DNA from: Halalkalibacter oceani
GTDB lineage: Bacteria > Bacillota > Bacilli > Bacillales > Bacillaceae_D
NCBI RefSeq assembly: GCF_023715605.1
Contig: NZ_JAMBOL010000002.1
Location: 62,001-126,000 of the forward strand
DNA length: 64,000 nucleotides
Direction of reading: 5' to 3'
Part shown: positions 27,764 to 36,579 of the stretch, one piece after another
Layout: each line of letters opens with the position of its first letter
Position numbering within the stretch: the first letter of the stretch is position 1
Notes under the pieces: model-generated
What the model was told of the DNA's origin: nothing
The model's input: the letters and a program-made list of their open reading frames with translations, nothing else
Databases searched by the model: none
Program-made: the position numbers and the translations under genes

Positions 27764-27935
27764 AGAGAGGCTGGGACAAAGGTTGTTTTTTACCTTTGTC
27801 CCAGCCTCTCTAAGCAATGAGCGGAACCGCCACGATCTTTTAAAGCCCGTTGTGAGTGGGTTTCTCACAACGGGCTTGTGGCGTGTGAAGCCATTGCCAG
27901 TAGGTCCAAAGCTAGTTTTGTCACAAGCTCTTTGC
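27764..27935 (+). repeat. dispersed 3' element, copy B (best-preserved full copy)
   Basis: The reference copy, 172 nt, sense to the small gene before it. Helices: GGCTGGGACAAAGG/CCTTTGTCCCAGCC (27769-27806 region); GCAATG with CATTGC; GCCAC with GTGGC; and the perfect 13-base AGCCCGTTGTGAG/CTCACAACGGGCT with loop TGGGTTT; then AGGTCCAAAGCTAG and CACAAGCTCTTT. The ends AAAGAG and CTCTTT are complementary, so the whole element can close into a multibranched fold. No U-tail follows the first hairpin. Confidence 0.92.
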
Positions 27936-28078
27936 GCATAACGGAGCCACTCCTGTGTTGTTTACCTTAAGCTTGGCCTCTTTGATGGGACAAAACAAGG
28001 TTAGATTTTCCTTCTATCCTAATCTGTGTCATAATAAAAGGGAAGGGAAGCGTCATTCATGTTGAGGGGGTCACGGAT

Positions 28079-28879
28079 ATGACTATGAACTGGATAGAGC
28101 TTGAGAAGATCGCACAGGAATGGACGTATGAAGCCGCGAATATAATAAAGGATTCTTTGGCGAAGCCGATCCATATCGAAGCGAAATCAAACCCGAACGA
28201 TCTTGTAACGGAAGTGGATCGGGCGATTGAATCTTATTTTTTTGATAAAATTTCAAAGACCTACCCGGATCATCATTTTCTTGGTGAAGAAGGGGTCGCA
28301 GAGGAGCTGGAGTCCCTTGAGGGCACAGTTTGGATTATCGATCCGATTGACGGGACGATGAACTTTGTTCATCAAAAATATAATTTTGCGATTTCAGTAG
28401 CGATTTACCATGAAGGTGTCGGCATGGTGGGAATTGTTTATGACGTGATGAGCGATGAGTTATTTCATGCCGTAAAAGGACACGGCGCTTATATAAATGG
28501 AAAAGAGCTTGTGCCGGTGAAGGAACGTCCGCTTCACGAGTCCGTTATCGGCTTGAACGCCCGCTGGATCGTCGATGGCAAGCATTCCTACCGAAATCCG
28601 CTTCTCGCTTTAATCCGCGATGTGCGCAGCGTCCGTTCCTATGGCTCGGCTGCGATCGAGATTGCGTATGTGGCCGCCGACCGACTTGACGGTTATCTTA
28701 GTGTCAATCTGTCGCCATGGGATTATGCCGCGGCCGTTATCCTGCTTGAGGAAGTAGGCTGTCAGGCATCAACCTTCCAGGGCGAACCGTTGATGCTGCT
28801 CACTCCAAGCACTGTCATTGTTGGAAAACCGCATTTACATAAGGAAATGATCTCCGCCTATTTAGGAGAGGAACAGTAA
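28079..28879 (+). CDS. yktC: inositol monophosphatase-family phosphatase YktC
   Basis: Mg-dependent phosphatase of 266 residues (IMPase/SuhB family). Metal-binding motifs: GEEGV (first acidic residue), WIIDPIDGTMNFVH (the DPIDGT signature) and SPWDYAAAVILLEEVG at the C-terminus. In B. subtilis YktC is reported as an inositol-1-phosphatase; related enzymes also act on fructose-1,6-bisphosphate, so the substrate is not fixed. GAGGGGG lies 8 bases before the ATG. A strong bidirectional hairpin terminator follows at once. Confidence 0.9.
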   Translation: MTMNWIELEKIAQEWTYEAANIIKDSLAKPIHIEAKSNPNDLVTEVDRAIESYFFDKISKTYPDHHFLGEEGVAEELESLEGTVWIIDPIDGTMNFVHQKYNFAISVAIYHEGVGMVGIVYDVMSDELFHAVKGHGAYINGKELVPVKERPLHESVIGLNARWIVDGKHSYRNPLLALIRDVRSVRSYGSAAIEIAYVAADRLDGYLSVNLSPWDYAAAVILLEEVGCQASTFQGEPLMLLTPSTVIVGKPHLHKEMISAYLGEEQ

Positions 28880-28909
28880 AAAGGGTGTCCCGACCGGGAC
28901 ACCCTTTTT
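28878..28909 (+). terminator. terminator of yktC
   Basis: AAAAAGGGTGTCCC pairs perfectly with GGGACACCCTTTTT around GACC. Confidence 0.9.
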
Positions 28910-29034
28910 ACTGCGTGGAAGGCGAAACGCTGAAATTACTCTGTGTTTACGGTAGAGAAGGAATCCCCGGCGGGGAGCAGTGTTCCATCCTGTTTGCTTT
29001 TTAACCCATTGTGCAGGCTCCACTCACTGCTTCA

Positions 29035-29057
29035 AAGCTGTCGTTGTACGACAGCTT
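29035..29057 (-). terminator. hairpin after ylaF
   Basis: AAGCTGTCGT and ACGACAGCTT form a perfect 10-base stem with a TGT loop, touching the ylaF stop codon on the minus strand. Confidence 0.6.
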
Positions 29058-29243
29058 TTACATATCACTCGACTCTCTTAATTTTTTACGCAGATTAAAG
29101 CCAAGCCCCATGGCGATGAGGATGCCGATGAAGGCTAAAATGCCAATAAGAGTACTTCTTTCAGCTATAGCAACTCCGATACTCATGATACAAAGGACAG
29201 TAATAACAGCGAGAAGCAGGAATAGCATATTTTCTTTTTTCAT
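29058..29243 (-). CDS. ylaF: DUF5325 membrane protein YlaF
   Basis: Small membrane protein of 61 residues with two hydrophobic helices (MLFLLLAVITVLCIMSIGVA and LIGILAFIGILIAMGLGF) and a basic C-terminus LRKKLRESSDM. It fits the DUF5325 family (YlaF) and the B. subtilis position before typA. AAGGGGG precedes the ATG. Function unknown. The 225-base gap to typA has a small ATTCGAC/GTCGAAT hairpin (29381-29402) and a TATACT-like promoter element near 29433. Confidence 0.85.
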   Translation of the reverse strand: MKKENMLFLLLAVITVLCIMSIGVAIAERSTLIGILAFIGILIAMGLGFNLRKKLRESSDM

Positions 29244-29468
29244 TTGTTTTCCCCCTTAGAAAAACAATCCCTTCTTTACAGTTTACCGTGAATTGTGCGG
29301 AAGGAAAAGCCTCCATTGTGACAAATACGTTAAACCTCATGCTTGTAGTGGAATGGAAAAAAAGGGCGGCGTGTGCTAAGATTCGACTTTTTCCTGTCGA
29401 ATAAGGTTTCAATAAATTTAATTTGTGATATACTTGTACAGTTAATGAACGAATAAGGAGCGAAAAAA

Positions 29469-31307
29469 ATGAAAACTCGTAATGATATACGCAATATTGC
29501 CATCATTGCCCACGTCGATCACGGAAAAACGACGCTTGTTGACCAGCTTTTAAAGCAGTCTGGTACATTCCGTGAAAATGAACAGGTCGATGAGCGGGCG
29601 ATGGATTCAAACGATCTGGAAAAAGAGCGCGGAATTACGATTCTTGCTAAAAATACAGCGATTCACTATGGTGATACACGAATTAATATTATGGATACCC
29701 CGGGACATGCCGATTTTGGCGGTGAAGTGGAACGGATCATGAAAATGGTTGATGGTGTGCTGCTTGTCGTCGATGCGTACGAAGGCTGTATGCCGCAAAC
29801 GCGCTTTGTGTTGAAAAAAGCGCTTGAACAAAAGCTGACTCCAATTGTGGTCGTTAACAAAATCGACCGTGACTTCGCCCGCCCTACTGAAGTGGTTGAC
29901 GAGGTAATCGATTTATTTATCGACCTCGGCGCTGAGGAAGATCAATTGGATTTCCCTGTTGTCTATGCCTCGGCGATTAACGGTACGGCAAGTAAAAATC
30001 CTGAAAAGCAGGATGAAGATATGTCGTCACTGTTTGAGATGATTATTGATGCGATTCCGGCTCCTGTTGATAACAGTGATGAGCCGCTGCAGTTTCAGGT
30101 CACGATGCTTGATTATAATGATTATGTCGGCCGGATTGGGATTGGCCGCGTCTTTCGTGGAACGATCAAGGTCGGCCAGCAAGTGGCTTTAATGAAGCTC
30201 GACGGATCCGTCAAGCAGTATCGCGTGACGAAAATCTTCGGCTTCCTTGGTTTAAAGCGGATTGAAATCGAAGAGGCGAAGGCCGGCGATTTGATTGCTG
30301 TTTCCGGGATGGAAGAAATCAACGTTGGGGAAACGGTTTGTCCGGTTGACCAGCAGGAAGCACTGCCGATTTTGCGGATTGACGAACCGACATTGCAAAT
30401 GACGTTTCTCGTTAACAACAGTCCTTTTGCTGGACGTGAAGGAAAGTTTGTCACGAGCAGAAAGCTTGAGGAACGGTTGAAATCAGAGCTGGAAACTGAT
30501 GTCAGTTTACGTGTTGAAAATACAGATTCTCCGGATGTGTGGATTGTCTCCGGCCGTGGAGAGCTGCATTTGTCGATCCTAATTGAAAATATGCGCCGCC
30601 AAGGCTATGAGCTGCAGGTTTCCAAGCCTGAGGTCATTATCCGTGAAATTGACGGCGTAAAGTCAGAGCCGATGGAACGGGTTCAAATTGATGTGCCTGA
30701 AGAATATACCGGTTCGGTGATGGAGTCGCTTGGAGAGCGTAAAGGTGAAATGCTCAATATGACGAACAACGGCGGCGGCCAGGTTCGCCTGGAATTTCTT
30801 GTGCCGGCGCGCGGGCTGATTGGTTATACGACAGAGTTCCTTTCGCAGACAAGAGGGTACGGGATCATTAACCATTCTTTTGACAGCTATGCACCTATAA
30901 CACCGGGCCAGGTCGGCGGACGACGCCAGGGTGTGCTTGTCTCGATGGAAACCGGAAAGGCTACTCAATACGGGATTATGCAGGTTGAAGATCGCGGAAC
31001 GATTTTTGTTGAGCCGGGAACGGAAATTTACGAAGGACAGATTGTCGGTGAACATACGCGTGATAATGATCTGTCTGTCAATATAACGAAAATGAAGCAG
31101 CAGACGAATGTTCGTTCCGCGACGAAGGAAAACACGGTCACGATGAAAAAGCCGCGGATCATGACGCTTGAAGAAGCGCTTGAGTATTTGAACGAAGATG
31201 AATTTTGTGAGCTGACGCCACAGTCGATTCGTCTGCGGAAGAAAATTCTTAATAAATCTGAACGGGAACGTGAAGAAAAGCGGAGAAAGCTCGCCATGAA
31301 GTCATAA
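29469..31307 (+). CDS. typA: ribosome-associated GTPase TypA/BipA
   Basis: Translational GTPase of 612 residues involved in ribosome assembly and stress or cold adaptation. G1 [10 protein letters not shown]2 region [11 protein letters not shown]3 [12 protein letters not shown] and G4 [10 protein letters not shown] are all intact; EF-G-like domains II, III and V and the BipA-specific C-terminal domain (ending [20 protein letters not shown]) follow. AAGGAGCG lies before the ATG. Next gene is ylaH, 31 bases on, as in B. subtilis ylaGH. Confidence 0.97.
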   Translation: MKTRNDIRNIAIIAHVDHGKTTLVDQLLKQSGTFRENEQVDERAMDSNDLEKERGITILAKNTAIHYGDTRINIMDTPGHADFGGEVERIMKMVDGVLLVVDAYEGCMPQTRFVLKKALEQKLTPIVVVNKIDRDFARPTEVVDEVIDLFIDLGAEEDQLDFPVVYASAINGTASKNPEKQDEDMSSLFEMIIDAIPAPVDNSDEPLQFQVTMLDYNDYVGRIGIGRVFRGTIKVGQQVALMKLDGSVKQYRVTKIFGFLGLKRIEIEEAKAGDLIAVSGMEEINVGETVCPVDQQEALPILRIDEPTLQMTFLVNNSPFAGREGKFVTSRKLEERLKSELETDVSLRVENTDSPDVWIVSGRGELHLSILIENMRRQGYELQVSKPEVIIREIDGVKSEPMERVQIDVPEEYTGSVMESLGERKGEMLNMTNNGGGQVRLEFLVPARGLIGYTTEFLSQTRGYGIINHSFDSYAPITPGQVGGRRQGVLVSMETGKATQYGIMQVEDRGTIFVEPGTEIYEGQIVGEHTRDNDLSVNITKMKQQTNVRSATKENTVTMKKPRIMTLEEALEYLNEDEFCELTPQSIRLRKKILNKSEREREEKRRKLAMKS

Positions 31308-31338
31308 TGCTTTGCGTTAGAAAGGTGAGGTGCTGAGG

Positions 31339-31668
31339 ATGGGAGAGCAACAGTTAACCGAACAAGAGCTGGAAAATTTAACGTGGCTGATGAGAGCAAC
31401 GGCGGAAAATCCATGGAACGGGTTTTGGGCTTATGTAGCGATCGTCGCCCTTGGGATTATCGTTTTTAACTTGGGATTTGCCCGGGAGCTGCCGATTTTA
31501 AAGAAAGTTGTTGTGTATGTGATGCTGGTGATTGGCTGCTTCGTCCTGTGGATTCTCGAATTTGCTTTCGGGGCACCGATTATCGTCGTCTTGATCATAT
31601 CGGCTTTATTTCTCGGGGCGTACCGTTTCCGCTTGCATCTTCATCGAAAACAGAACGGCCAGGCATAG
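31339..31668 (+). CDS. ylaH: YlaH-like membrane protein
   Basis: Membrane protein of 109 residues, hydrophilic N-terminus MGEQQLTEQELENLTWLMRA then three hydrophobic segments (WAYVAIVALGIIVFNLGF, VVVYVMLVIGCFVLWILEF, PIIVVLIISALFLGAY) and a basic tail. Matches the YlaH-like family and location after typA. The ATG at 31339 has AAGGTGAGG 8 bases upstream. Function unknown; co-transcription with typA is likely because the gap is only 31 bases. Confidence 0.87.
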   Translation: MGEQQLTEQELENLTWLMRATAENPWNGFWAYVAIVALGIIVFNLGFARELPILKKVVVYVMLVIGCFVLWILEFAFGAPIIVVLIISALFLGAYRFRLHLHRKQNGQA

Positions 31669-31670
31669 CA

Positions 31671-31713
31671 AGAAGGGTGTCGCCAGAAGCGTTAGCTTTT
31701 GCGGCACCCTTCT
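31671..31713 (+). terminator. terminator of typA-ylaH
   Basis: AGAAGGGTGTCGC pairs with GCGGCACCCTTCT (one wobble) and TTTTTG follows. Confidence 0.85.
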
Positions 31714-31754
31714 TTTTGTTTGAGAGGATTCACAGCTATGAAGGAGTGATAGAG

Positions 31755-31892
31755 ATGAACACCTTGAAGACTCGCCCAATAATTGTTCTAGCGCTAGCAA
31801 TCGTCATTGCGATCCTATTTGCTGGCGGGACAAGCCTATCAAGGAGTATCATTCGACATGCTGAAAGCAATGAAAACTCAAAAGGTCCATAA
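31755..31892 (+). CDS. novel 45-residue membrane peptide
   Basis: Short gene with a near-ideal ribosome site (AAGGAGTGAT, 5 bases before ATG). The peptide is MNTLKTRPIIVLALAIVIAI followed by LFAGGTSLSRSIIRHAE and SNENSKGP: a basic N-terminus, one membrane helix (about 9-24) and a polar tail, so it is probably an inner-membrane peptide or an unprocessed signal-like protein. I do not recognise the family. It lies between ylaH and the convergent ylaI, where B. subtilis has no gene that I recall. Confidence 0.55.
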   Translation: MNTLKTRPIIVLALAIVIAILFAGGTSLSRSIIRHAESNENSKGP

Positions 31893-31994
31893 AGAACGAT
31901 AGAAGGGGTCCATCATGAACCTATTTGGTACTTTATTGATGGTTTTCCGGTTTCAATCCAAACGATCTCCTCCTCTATCCATGTTAGATAAAAA

Positions 31995-32037
31995 AGCCTG
32001 TCGACCGTCTCGTTTTCAGAGACTTTGTCGACAGGCT
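31995..32037 (-). terminator. terminator of ylaI
   Basis: AGCCTGTCGAC/GTCGACAGGCT with an inner GTCTC/GAGAC stem, and a T-run on the minus strand. Confidence 0.85.
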
Positions 32038-32052
32038 GACTACATTGGGCTG

Positions 32053-32223
32053 CTAACCAATATGGCGCTTCGCGTTTTTCTTTTCTTCTGTTTTTCGGGT
32101 GATTCGTTCATGGCATTCTTCACACATATAGGTATGAATCGGGCGATTACGCAACCGCTTGGCGAGCGGAAGGTGATCGTCAAGCGTATCAATTTTATCA
32201 CATAACACACATTTGACTCTCAT
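32053..32223 (-). CDS. ylaI: DUF2197-type zinc-ribbon protein YlaI
   Basis: A 56-residue protein, MRVKCVLCDKIDTLDDHLPL with a first CxxC, HTYMCEECHERITRKTEEKK with a second CxxC, ending AKRHIG. The four cysteines suggest a zinc ribbon. Length, cysteine spacing and place match YlaI (DUF2197). GGAGTG lies 6 bases before the ATG on the minus strand and a strong terminator follows the stop. Function unknown. Confidence 0.85.
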   Translation of the reverse strand: MRVKCVLCDKIDTLDDHLPLAKRLRNRPIHTYMCEECHERITRKTEEKKNAKRHIG

Positions 32224-32408
32224 GCTTTTCACTCCATTCTCTCTCTATTGTATGAAAAACGGCCAAAAAAGTCTATCTTTGACGGGGCTTCTTTACCGGA
32301 GAAGGCGAAGGTTTTTTCCGGCGGCAACAGAAATCAGTTTGCTTTGACGATAAAAATCGGTATAGTAGAAGGTGAGAGTGGGAAATGAATGAAATGGGAG
32401 GAATGTAC

Positions 32409-32864
32409 ATGGCTAATCGAGTAGAGCAGACGTTAACCGAGGAGTTGTTTCCCCTTCTGCAAAAGGAAAGATATGTCACGATTGCGACAACAGATCACGA
32501 AACAAATGGTCCGAACGTGACAGCTATTTCATGGATTTTCGCACCAACTATGGAGACGATCCGTTTTGCGATCGATAATCGTTCGCGCATGCTTGCCAAC
32601 ATGAAAGCGGAAAGCCGTATTGTCATTTCATTAATCGCCAACGGTTCCACCTATTCAATTTCTGGCTCAGCGACGATTGTCACTGAGAAAATAGAAGCTG
32701 TGCCTTTAAAGCTGGCACTCGTCGAAGTTCAAATAGAAGAAGTACGCGACGTGATGTTTTACGGAGCGAAAATGGTAACTGAACCTCAATATGACAAAAC
32801 ATATGATGCAGAGGCGGCAGCGAAATTAGACCGTCAAGTTATGGACGCACTCAAAAAAGCTTAG
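32409..32864 (+). CDS. ylaL: pyridoxamine 5'-phosphate oxidase-fold protein YlaL
   Basis: FMN-binding split-barrel protein of 151 residues. MANRVEQTLTEELFPLLQKE leads into strands RYVTIATTDHETNGPNVTAISW, IRFAIDNRSRMLANMKAES and the rest of the barrel. The family contains flavin-binding or general stress proteins; whether this one binds FMN is inferred from fold. The ATG at 32409 has GGGAGGA 6 bases upstream; earlier in-frame ATGs lack a site. It lies before the PhoH-like gene as ylaL is adjacent to ylaK in B. subtilis. Confidence 0.85.
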   Translation: MANRVEQTLTEELFPLLQKERYVTIATTDHETNGPNVTAISWIFAPTMETIRFAIDNRSRMLANMKAESRIVISLIANGSTYSISGSATIVTEKIEAVPLKLALVEVQIEEVRDVMFYGAKMVTEPQYDKTYDAEAAAKLDRQVMDALKKA

Positions 32865-32888
32865 TCAGTGGACGACTGGGCTTTTTTT
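32858..32888 (+). terminator. terminator of ylaL
   Basis: AGCTTAGTC pairs with GACTGGGCT through two wobble pairs and overlaps the ylaL stop; TTTTTTT follows. Confidence 0.8.
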
Positions 32889-33033
32889 GTCTGAAGAGGA
32901 CGATTTCCTTCGTCTAACTTATCAGGCTTGCACATACATTCAAAATAGATAGGGATTGATGTACTAAGTGATCTCTGCTGCATATCTTACTAATAAGCAG
33001 TCGATAATGATTCTTTAGTCAGGAGGCAAAATA

Positions 33034-34362
33034 TTGAAGAAAATTTACGTTTTGGACACGAACGTACTTTTACAGGACCCGTACTCCATCTTTTCATTTC
33101 AGGATAACGAAGTGGTCATCCCGGCGATTGTACTCGAAGAGGTTGATTCAAAAAAACGTTATATGGATGAAATTGGGCGAAATGCACGTCAATTTTCTAA
33201 GCTGATAGATAATTTACGAGGGAAAGGAAAATTGCATGAAGGTGTCCACATTGAGCCTGGGGGAAAAGTAAGAGTTGAATTAAATCACAAGTCGTTTCAG
33301 CGGCTGAAAGATTGGTTTGCCGATATGACAAATGATAATCGAATTATAGCAGTTGCCTTAAACCTCATGTTAGAGGAGCAGGAAAAAAATGAAGGCAGAA
33401 AAGTGATTCTTGTTAGTAAGGACGCGCTCGTTCGGGTAAAGGCGGATGCGCTCGGTTTGACTGCCGAGGATTATCTCAGTGATCGCGTCGTCGAGCTTGA
33501 TCATGTGTATCCGGGCTATGTCGAGGTCTATGTCGAGGCTGAAGTGATGCAGTCATTTTATGCGAATGGCGGGCTGGCGATTTCCGAATTGACGAAGCAT
33601 CCTTTTTATCCTCATCAATTTATTATTATGAAGGACGCCCTCGGCAGCTCAAGCTCGGCGCTTGGGAAAGTCGAGCCGGATGGAAAGATGGTAAAGCCAT
33701 TTGTCTGTGACATCGATCAAGTATGGGGGATCAGGTCGCGAAATGTTCAGCAGCGGATGGCGCTTGAATTGCTGTTGCGCGACGATATTCATCTCGTCAC
33801 GATGATCGGCAAGGCGGGAACGGGCAAAACCTTGCTTTCGCTGGCAGCCGGGTTGATGCAGACCGAGGATATGGGCAAGTATAAGAAGCTCGTCGTCGCA
33901 AGGCCGGTTGTGCCGCTCGGCAAAGATATCGGCTATCTGCCCGGCGAAAAGGATGAAAAGCTCCGTCCGTGGATGCAGCCGATATACGACAATCTGGAAT
34001 ATCTTTTTAATACGAAAAAGCCAGGCGAGCTTGATCATATTTTAGCGGGGATGGGTTCGATTCAAGTAGAAGCACTTACCTATATTCGCGGTAGAAGTAT
34101 TCCGGATCAATTTATTATCATTGATGAAGCGCAAAACCTGACAAAGCATGAAGTGAAGACGATTTTGACGCGTGTCGGGGAGCGGAGCAAGATCGTGCTG
34201 ATGGGTGATCCGCAGCAAATTGATCATCCTTATCTTGATGAATACAACAACGGGCTAACCTATGTCGTTGAAAAGTTTAAGGATCAGACGGCGAGCGGAC
34301 ATGTGAAACTGGTGAAAGGGGAACGCTCGGGACTGGCGCAGCTTGCTGCCGATTTACTATAG
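33034..34362 (+). CDS. ylaK: PIN-PhoH family ATPase YlaK
   Basis: 442-residue fusion of an N-terminal PIN ribonuclease domain and a C-terminal PhoH ATPase. The PIN domain (1-150) shows YVLDTNVLLQDP, VIPAIVLEEVDSKK and NDNRIIAVALNL, the conserved acidic residues of the nuclease site. The PhoH part has Walker A MIGKAGTGKTLLSLAA, VARPVVPLGKDIGYLPG and Walker B QFIIIDEAQNLT. Such PhoH2-like proteins act on RNA. The start is a TTG 7 bases after AGGAGG, an unusual but well supported choice. Confidence 0.93.
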   Translation: MKKIYVLDTNVLLQDPYSIFSFQDNEVVIPAIVLEEVDSKKRYMDEIGRNARQFSKLIDNLRGKGKLHEGVHIEPGGKVRVELNHKSFQRLKDWFADMTNDNRIIAVALNLMLEEQEKNEGRKVILVSKDALVRVKADALGLTAEDYLSDRVVELDHVYPGYVEVYVEAEVMQSFYANGGLAISELTKHPFYPHQFIIMKDALGSSSSALGKVEPDGKMVKPFVCDIDQVWGIRSRNVQQRMALELLLRDDIHLVTMIGKAGTGKTLLSLAAGLMQTEDMGKYKKLVVARPVVPLGKDIGYLPGEKDEKLRPWMQPIYDNLEYLFNTKKPGELDHILAGMGSIQVEALTYIRGRSIPDQFIIIDEAQNLTKHEVKTILTRVGERSKIVLMGDPQQIDHPYLDEYNNGLTYVVEKFKDQTASGHVKLVKGERSGLAQLAADLL

Positions 34363-34368
34363 GGGAGG

Positions 34369-34409
34369 GGGTTGTCTAAAATGCTTCCTATTACCTTTTT
34401 AGACAACCC
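34369..34409 (+). terminator. terminator of ylaK
   Basis: GGGTTGTCTAAAA pairs perfectly with TTTTAGACAACCC; no U-tail. Confidence 0.6.
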
Positions 34410-34474
34410 TGAAGCCACTGCGGTTTTTTAGCTCAATGACAGTAACAAGGGGCTACCTTTCAAGCTACCCGGAA

Positions 34475-34990
34475 CTATTCTTTTAACAAGGTAAAACGTG
34501 AAATAAACTTGATCGGGTTTTTCCTGTTCGAGCCGTCACCAAAATAAAGGTGAATAGGGCCGTCTTCCCGTAAAGGCTGGCCTTTATCGGCGAAGCCGGC
34601 GACTGCTGCCAGTGCCTGCTCATAGGTGATTCGCTCTGTCGTCCCGTCCTGTTTATGAATATCGACATGAGTGGTGTCGGCATGCGGTTCGGCGTTTGCC
34701 AGAAATGGCTTAAGCGGCATGCCAAACGATCCTTCAGCCAGTTTCTTTTTGTCAATCGTAATTCGGTTTTGATTGGAGTTTGGATTGGGCGGCTCAGAGC
34801 CTTCTGTAATTTCTTTGTCCCATTGGGCGGAAATCGCCTTTTTGTAGGCCGTTTCCTCGTCCTCTTTCGTTGCCAGTTCATCAAAATATGTATGGAGATC
34901 GATTTTCCGTTCATCAAAAATCCAAACGGATGGGTCAATCGTTAACGGATGATCAACGTTTCCGTCAATAAAAAAAACAAATTCATTCAT
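34475..34990 (-). CDS. conserved protein of unknown function, 171 residues
   Basis: I do not recognise a characterised family. The soluble, acidic protein begins MNEFVFFIDGNVDHPLTIDP, contains SVWIFDERKIDLHTYF, a Lys-rich middle with PPNPNSNQNRITIDKKK, and ends in a strand-rich part (TERITYEQALAAVAGF, GPIHLYFGDGSNRKNP). No signal peptide or membrane helix. AGGAGGA precedes the ATG. It lies opposite to and convergent with ylaK and divergent from glsA. Confidence 0.75.
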   Translation of the reverse strand: MNEFVFFIDGNVDHPLTIDPSVWIFDERKIDLHTYFDELATKEDEETAYKKAISAQWDKEITEGSEPPNPNSNQNRITIDKKKLAEGSFGMPLKPFLANAEPHADTTHVDIHKQDGTTERITYEQALAAVAGFADKGQPLREDGPIHLYFGDGSNRKNPIKFISRFTLLKE

Positions 34991-35100
34991 GGATGTTCCT
35001 CCTAAACTTGCGGATTCATTTCCTAAGTATAAAGGGTTACAAGCTTTTTGTCACTTTTGGGAAAGCTATTGGGACAGTTCATGAATGGAGGAGAGCAACG

Positions 35101-36048
35101 ATGTCAGAGGATCAGCAGCTGCTTTGCAAATATGAAGAGGATCTGAGAAAAATGGTGAGTGAGACAAAGGAATTGACGAAATTCGGACAAGTCGCTGACT
35201 ATATTCCGGCGCTTGCCGAAGCAGACCCCGATGATGTGGCGGTCGCGATTTACGACGGGAGAAATACATGTTTCAGCGAAGGCAATGATGAGCAATTATT
35301 TACACTGCAAAGCATTTCAAAAGTGCTGACGCTTGCCCTGGCTTTAATCGATCATGGCGAAGAAACAGTTTTCGCTAAAGTCGGGATGGAGCCGACGGGG
35401 GATCCGTTTAATTCGATTTCAAAGCTGGAAACACAGGTTCCATCAAAGCCGCTCAATCCAATGATCAACGCAGGCGCTTTAGCGGTCACCGCCTTGATCA
35501 AAGGAGGGTCGGTTGATGAAAAGCTGACGAGGATTCTCGAGTTTGTCAGACTTCTTTCTGGAAACAGCGCCCTTACATACAATGACAAAGTCGCCCGGTC
35601 TGAGTGGGAATCAGCTGACTTGAACCGTTCATTGGCTTATTTTTTACGGCAGCACGGTATTATTGAAGGGGATGTCGAGAAGCTGCTTGAATTGTACACG
35701 AAGCAGTGTGCGATCGAGGTCACGTGCCGGGATTTGGCGAAAATTGGCTATTCGCTCGCTTATGACGGGATTCATCCTGATACAAAAGAGCCGATTATGG
35801 AAAGGGATATCGCCAGACTTGTTAAGACATTTATGGTAACTTGCGGTATGTACAACGCCTCAGGCGAATTTGCGATTAGGGTTGGAATCCCGGCGAAAAG
35901 CGGTGTCTCTGGCGGAATCATCGGCGCCGTTCCGTACCGGCTTGGAATCGGGATCTACAGCCCGTCTCTTGATGACAAAGGGAACAGTTTAGTCGGGATG
36001 AAACTGCTTGAGAAGCTGTCCAAGAAATATCAGCTCAGTATTTTTTAA
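35101..36048 (+). CDS. glsA: glutaminase
   Basis: Glutaminase A of the serine-dependent beta-lactamase-like family (B. subtilis YlaM/GlsA2 type), 315 residues, converting glutamine to glutamate and ammonia. The catalytic Ser-Lys motif is FTLQSISKVLTLALAL, followed by NPMINAGALAV, GNSALTYNDKVARSEW and the C-terminal KSGVSGGIIGAVP. The ATG at 35101 follows GGAGGAG; an earlier in-frame start begins in the divergent gap and has no family counterpart. Position before ylaN agrees with B. subtilis. Confidence 0.94.
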   Translation: MSEDQQLLCKYEEDLRKMVSETKELTKFGQVADYIPALAEADPDDVAVAIYDGRNTCFSEGNDEQLFTLQSISKVLTLALALIDHGEETVFAKVGMEPTGDPFNSISKLETQVPSKPLNPMINAGALAVTALIKGGSVDEKLTRILEFVRLLSGNSALTYNDKVARSEWESADLNRSLAYFLRQHGIIEGDVEKLLELYTKQCAIEVTCRDLAKIGYSLAYDGIHPDTKEPIMERDIARLVKTFMVTCGMYNASGEFAIRVGIPAKSGVSGGIIGAVPYRLGIGIYSPSLDDKGNSLVGMKLLEKLSKKYQLSIF

Positions 36049-36072
36049 GAAAAGCCGCTGTGCGGTTTTCTT
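36047..36072 (+). terminator. terminator of glsA
   Basis: AAGAAAAGCCGC pairs with GCGGTTTTCTT with one bulged base, overlapping the stop codon. Confidence 0.7.
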
Positions 36073-36186
36073 ATGAACAGGCCTGATTGGGGAAAAGACA
36101 ACCTTTACAGTGAAAATCATTGCAATTTTGTAGGGAAAAAGATACTATTAAAGACAAGGATATTTTCAGATGAAGGAGGGGTCAAG

Positions 36187-36468
36187 ATGTCAGCAGAAAT
36201 GGTGACTGGACAAAATGAAAAAGCATTCGCCCTTCTGAAAGCAGATGCGGAAAAGATTCGGCAGTTAATTGAAGTCCAATTGGAGAATTTAACCATGCCT
36301 CAATGTCCTCTTTATGAAGAGGTGCTTGATACACAGATGTTCGGTTTGTCCCGGGAAATTGATTTCGCCACTCGTCTAGGTCTTATTGATCCAGAGGCAG
36401 GAAAGCAAATTCTTGGAGAGCTTGAGCGAAAGCTGGCGGACTTGCACGAAGCATCCATGCGTAGATAG
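36187..36468 (+). CDS. ylaN: UPF0358 protein YlaN
   Basis: Helical 93-residue cytoplasmic protein of family UPF0358. Core features are [40 protein letters not shown] with an invariant cysteine, [14 protein letters not shown] and a C-terminal helix. In B. subtilis and S. aureus YlaN is linked to iron homeostasis and reported to interact with Fur. GAAGGAGGGG lies before the ATG at 36187. In B. subtilis the next gene is ftsW; here pycA follows directly after a terminator. Confidence 0.93.
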   Translation: MSAEMVTGQNEKAFALLKADAEKIRQLIEVQLENLTMPQCPLYEEVLDTQMFGLSREIDFATRLGLIDPEAGKQILGELERKLADLHEASMRR

Positions 36469-36502
36469 AACTAAGCTATTTCACTAGCTTGGTTCTTTTT
36501 TT
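36469..36502 (+). terminator. terminator of ylaN
   Basis: AACTAAGCTA pairs with TAGCTTGGTT (one wobble), then TTCTTTTTTT. Confidence 0.85.
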
Positions 36503-36511
36503 GTCGGAGAA

Positions 36512-36526
36512 TAGAAAGCGATTACA
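36512..36526 (+). promoter_or_regulatory. cre-like site upstream of pycA
   Basis: TAGAAAGCGATTACA differs from the cre consensus at one fixed position. It lies 24 bases upstream of the putative pycA -35 element. Activation or repression by CcpA is an inference. Confidence 0.4.
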
Positions 36527-36549
36527 ATTCAGAAAAATAAAAAAATAGA

Positions 36550-36579
36550 TTGCAATTCTTCCCGCTGCCTACTTATACT
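36550..36579 (+). promoter_or_regulatory. sigma-A promoter of pycA
   Basis: TTGCAA (36550-36555), 18 bases, TATACT (36574-36579), about 113 bases before the chosen start. Confidence 0.55.

Noticed and set aside
27764-27935. Insertion sequence or classic MITE
   Set aside because: No transposase and no target-site duplication that I can see; terminal inverted repeats are only 6 bases, and orientation is always sense to the upstream gene.
31915-32205. Open frame of 96 codons after the small membrane peptide
   Set aside because: It starts with a fair ribosome site but passes through the ylaI terminator and then lies wholly antisense to ylaI; the composition is not protein-like.
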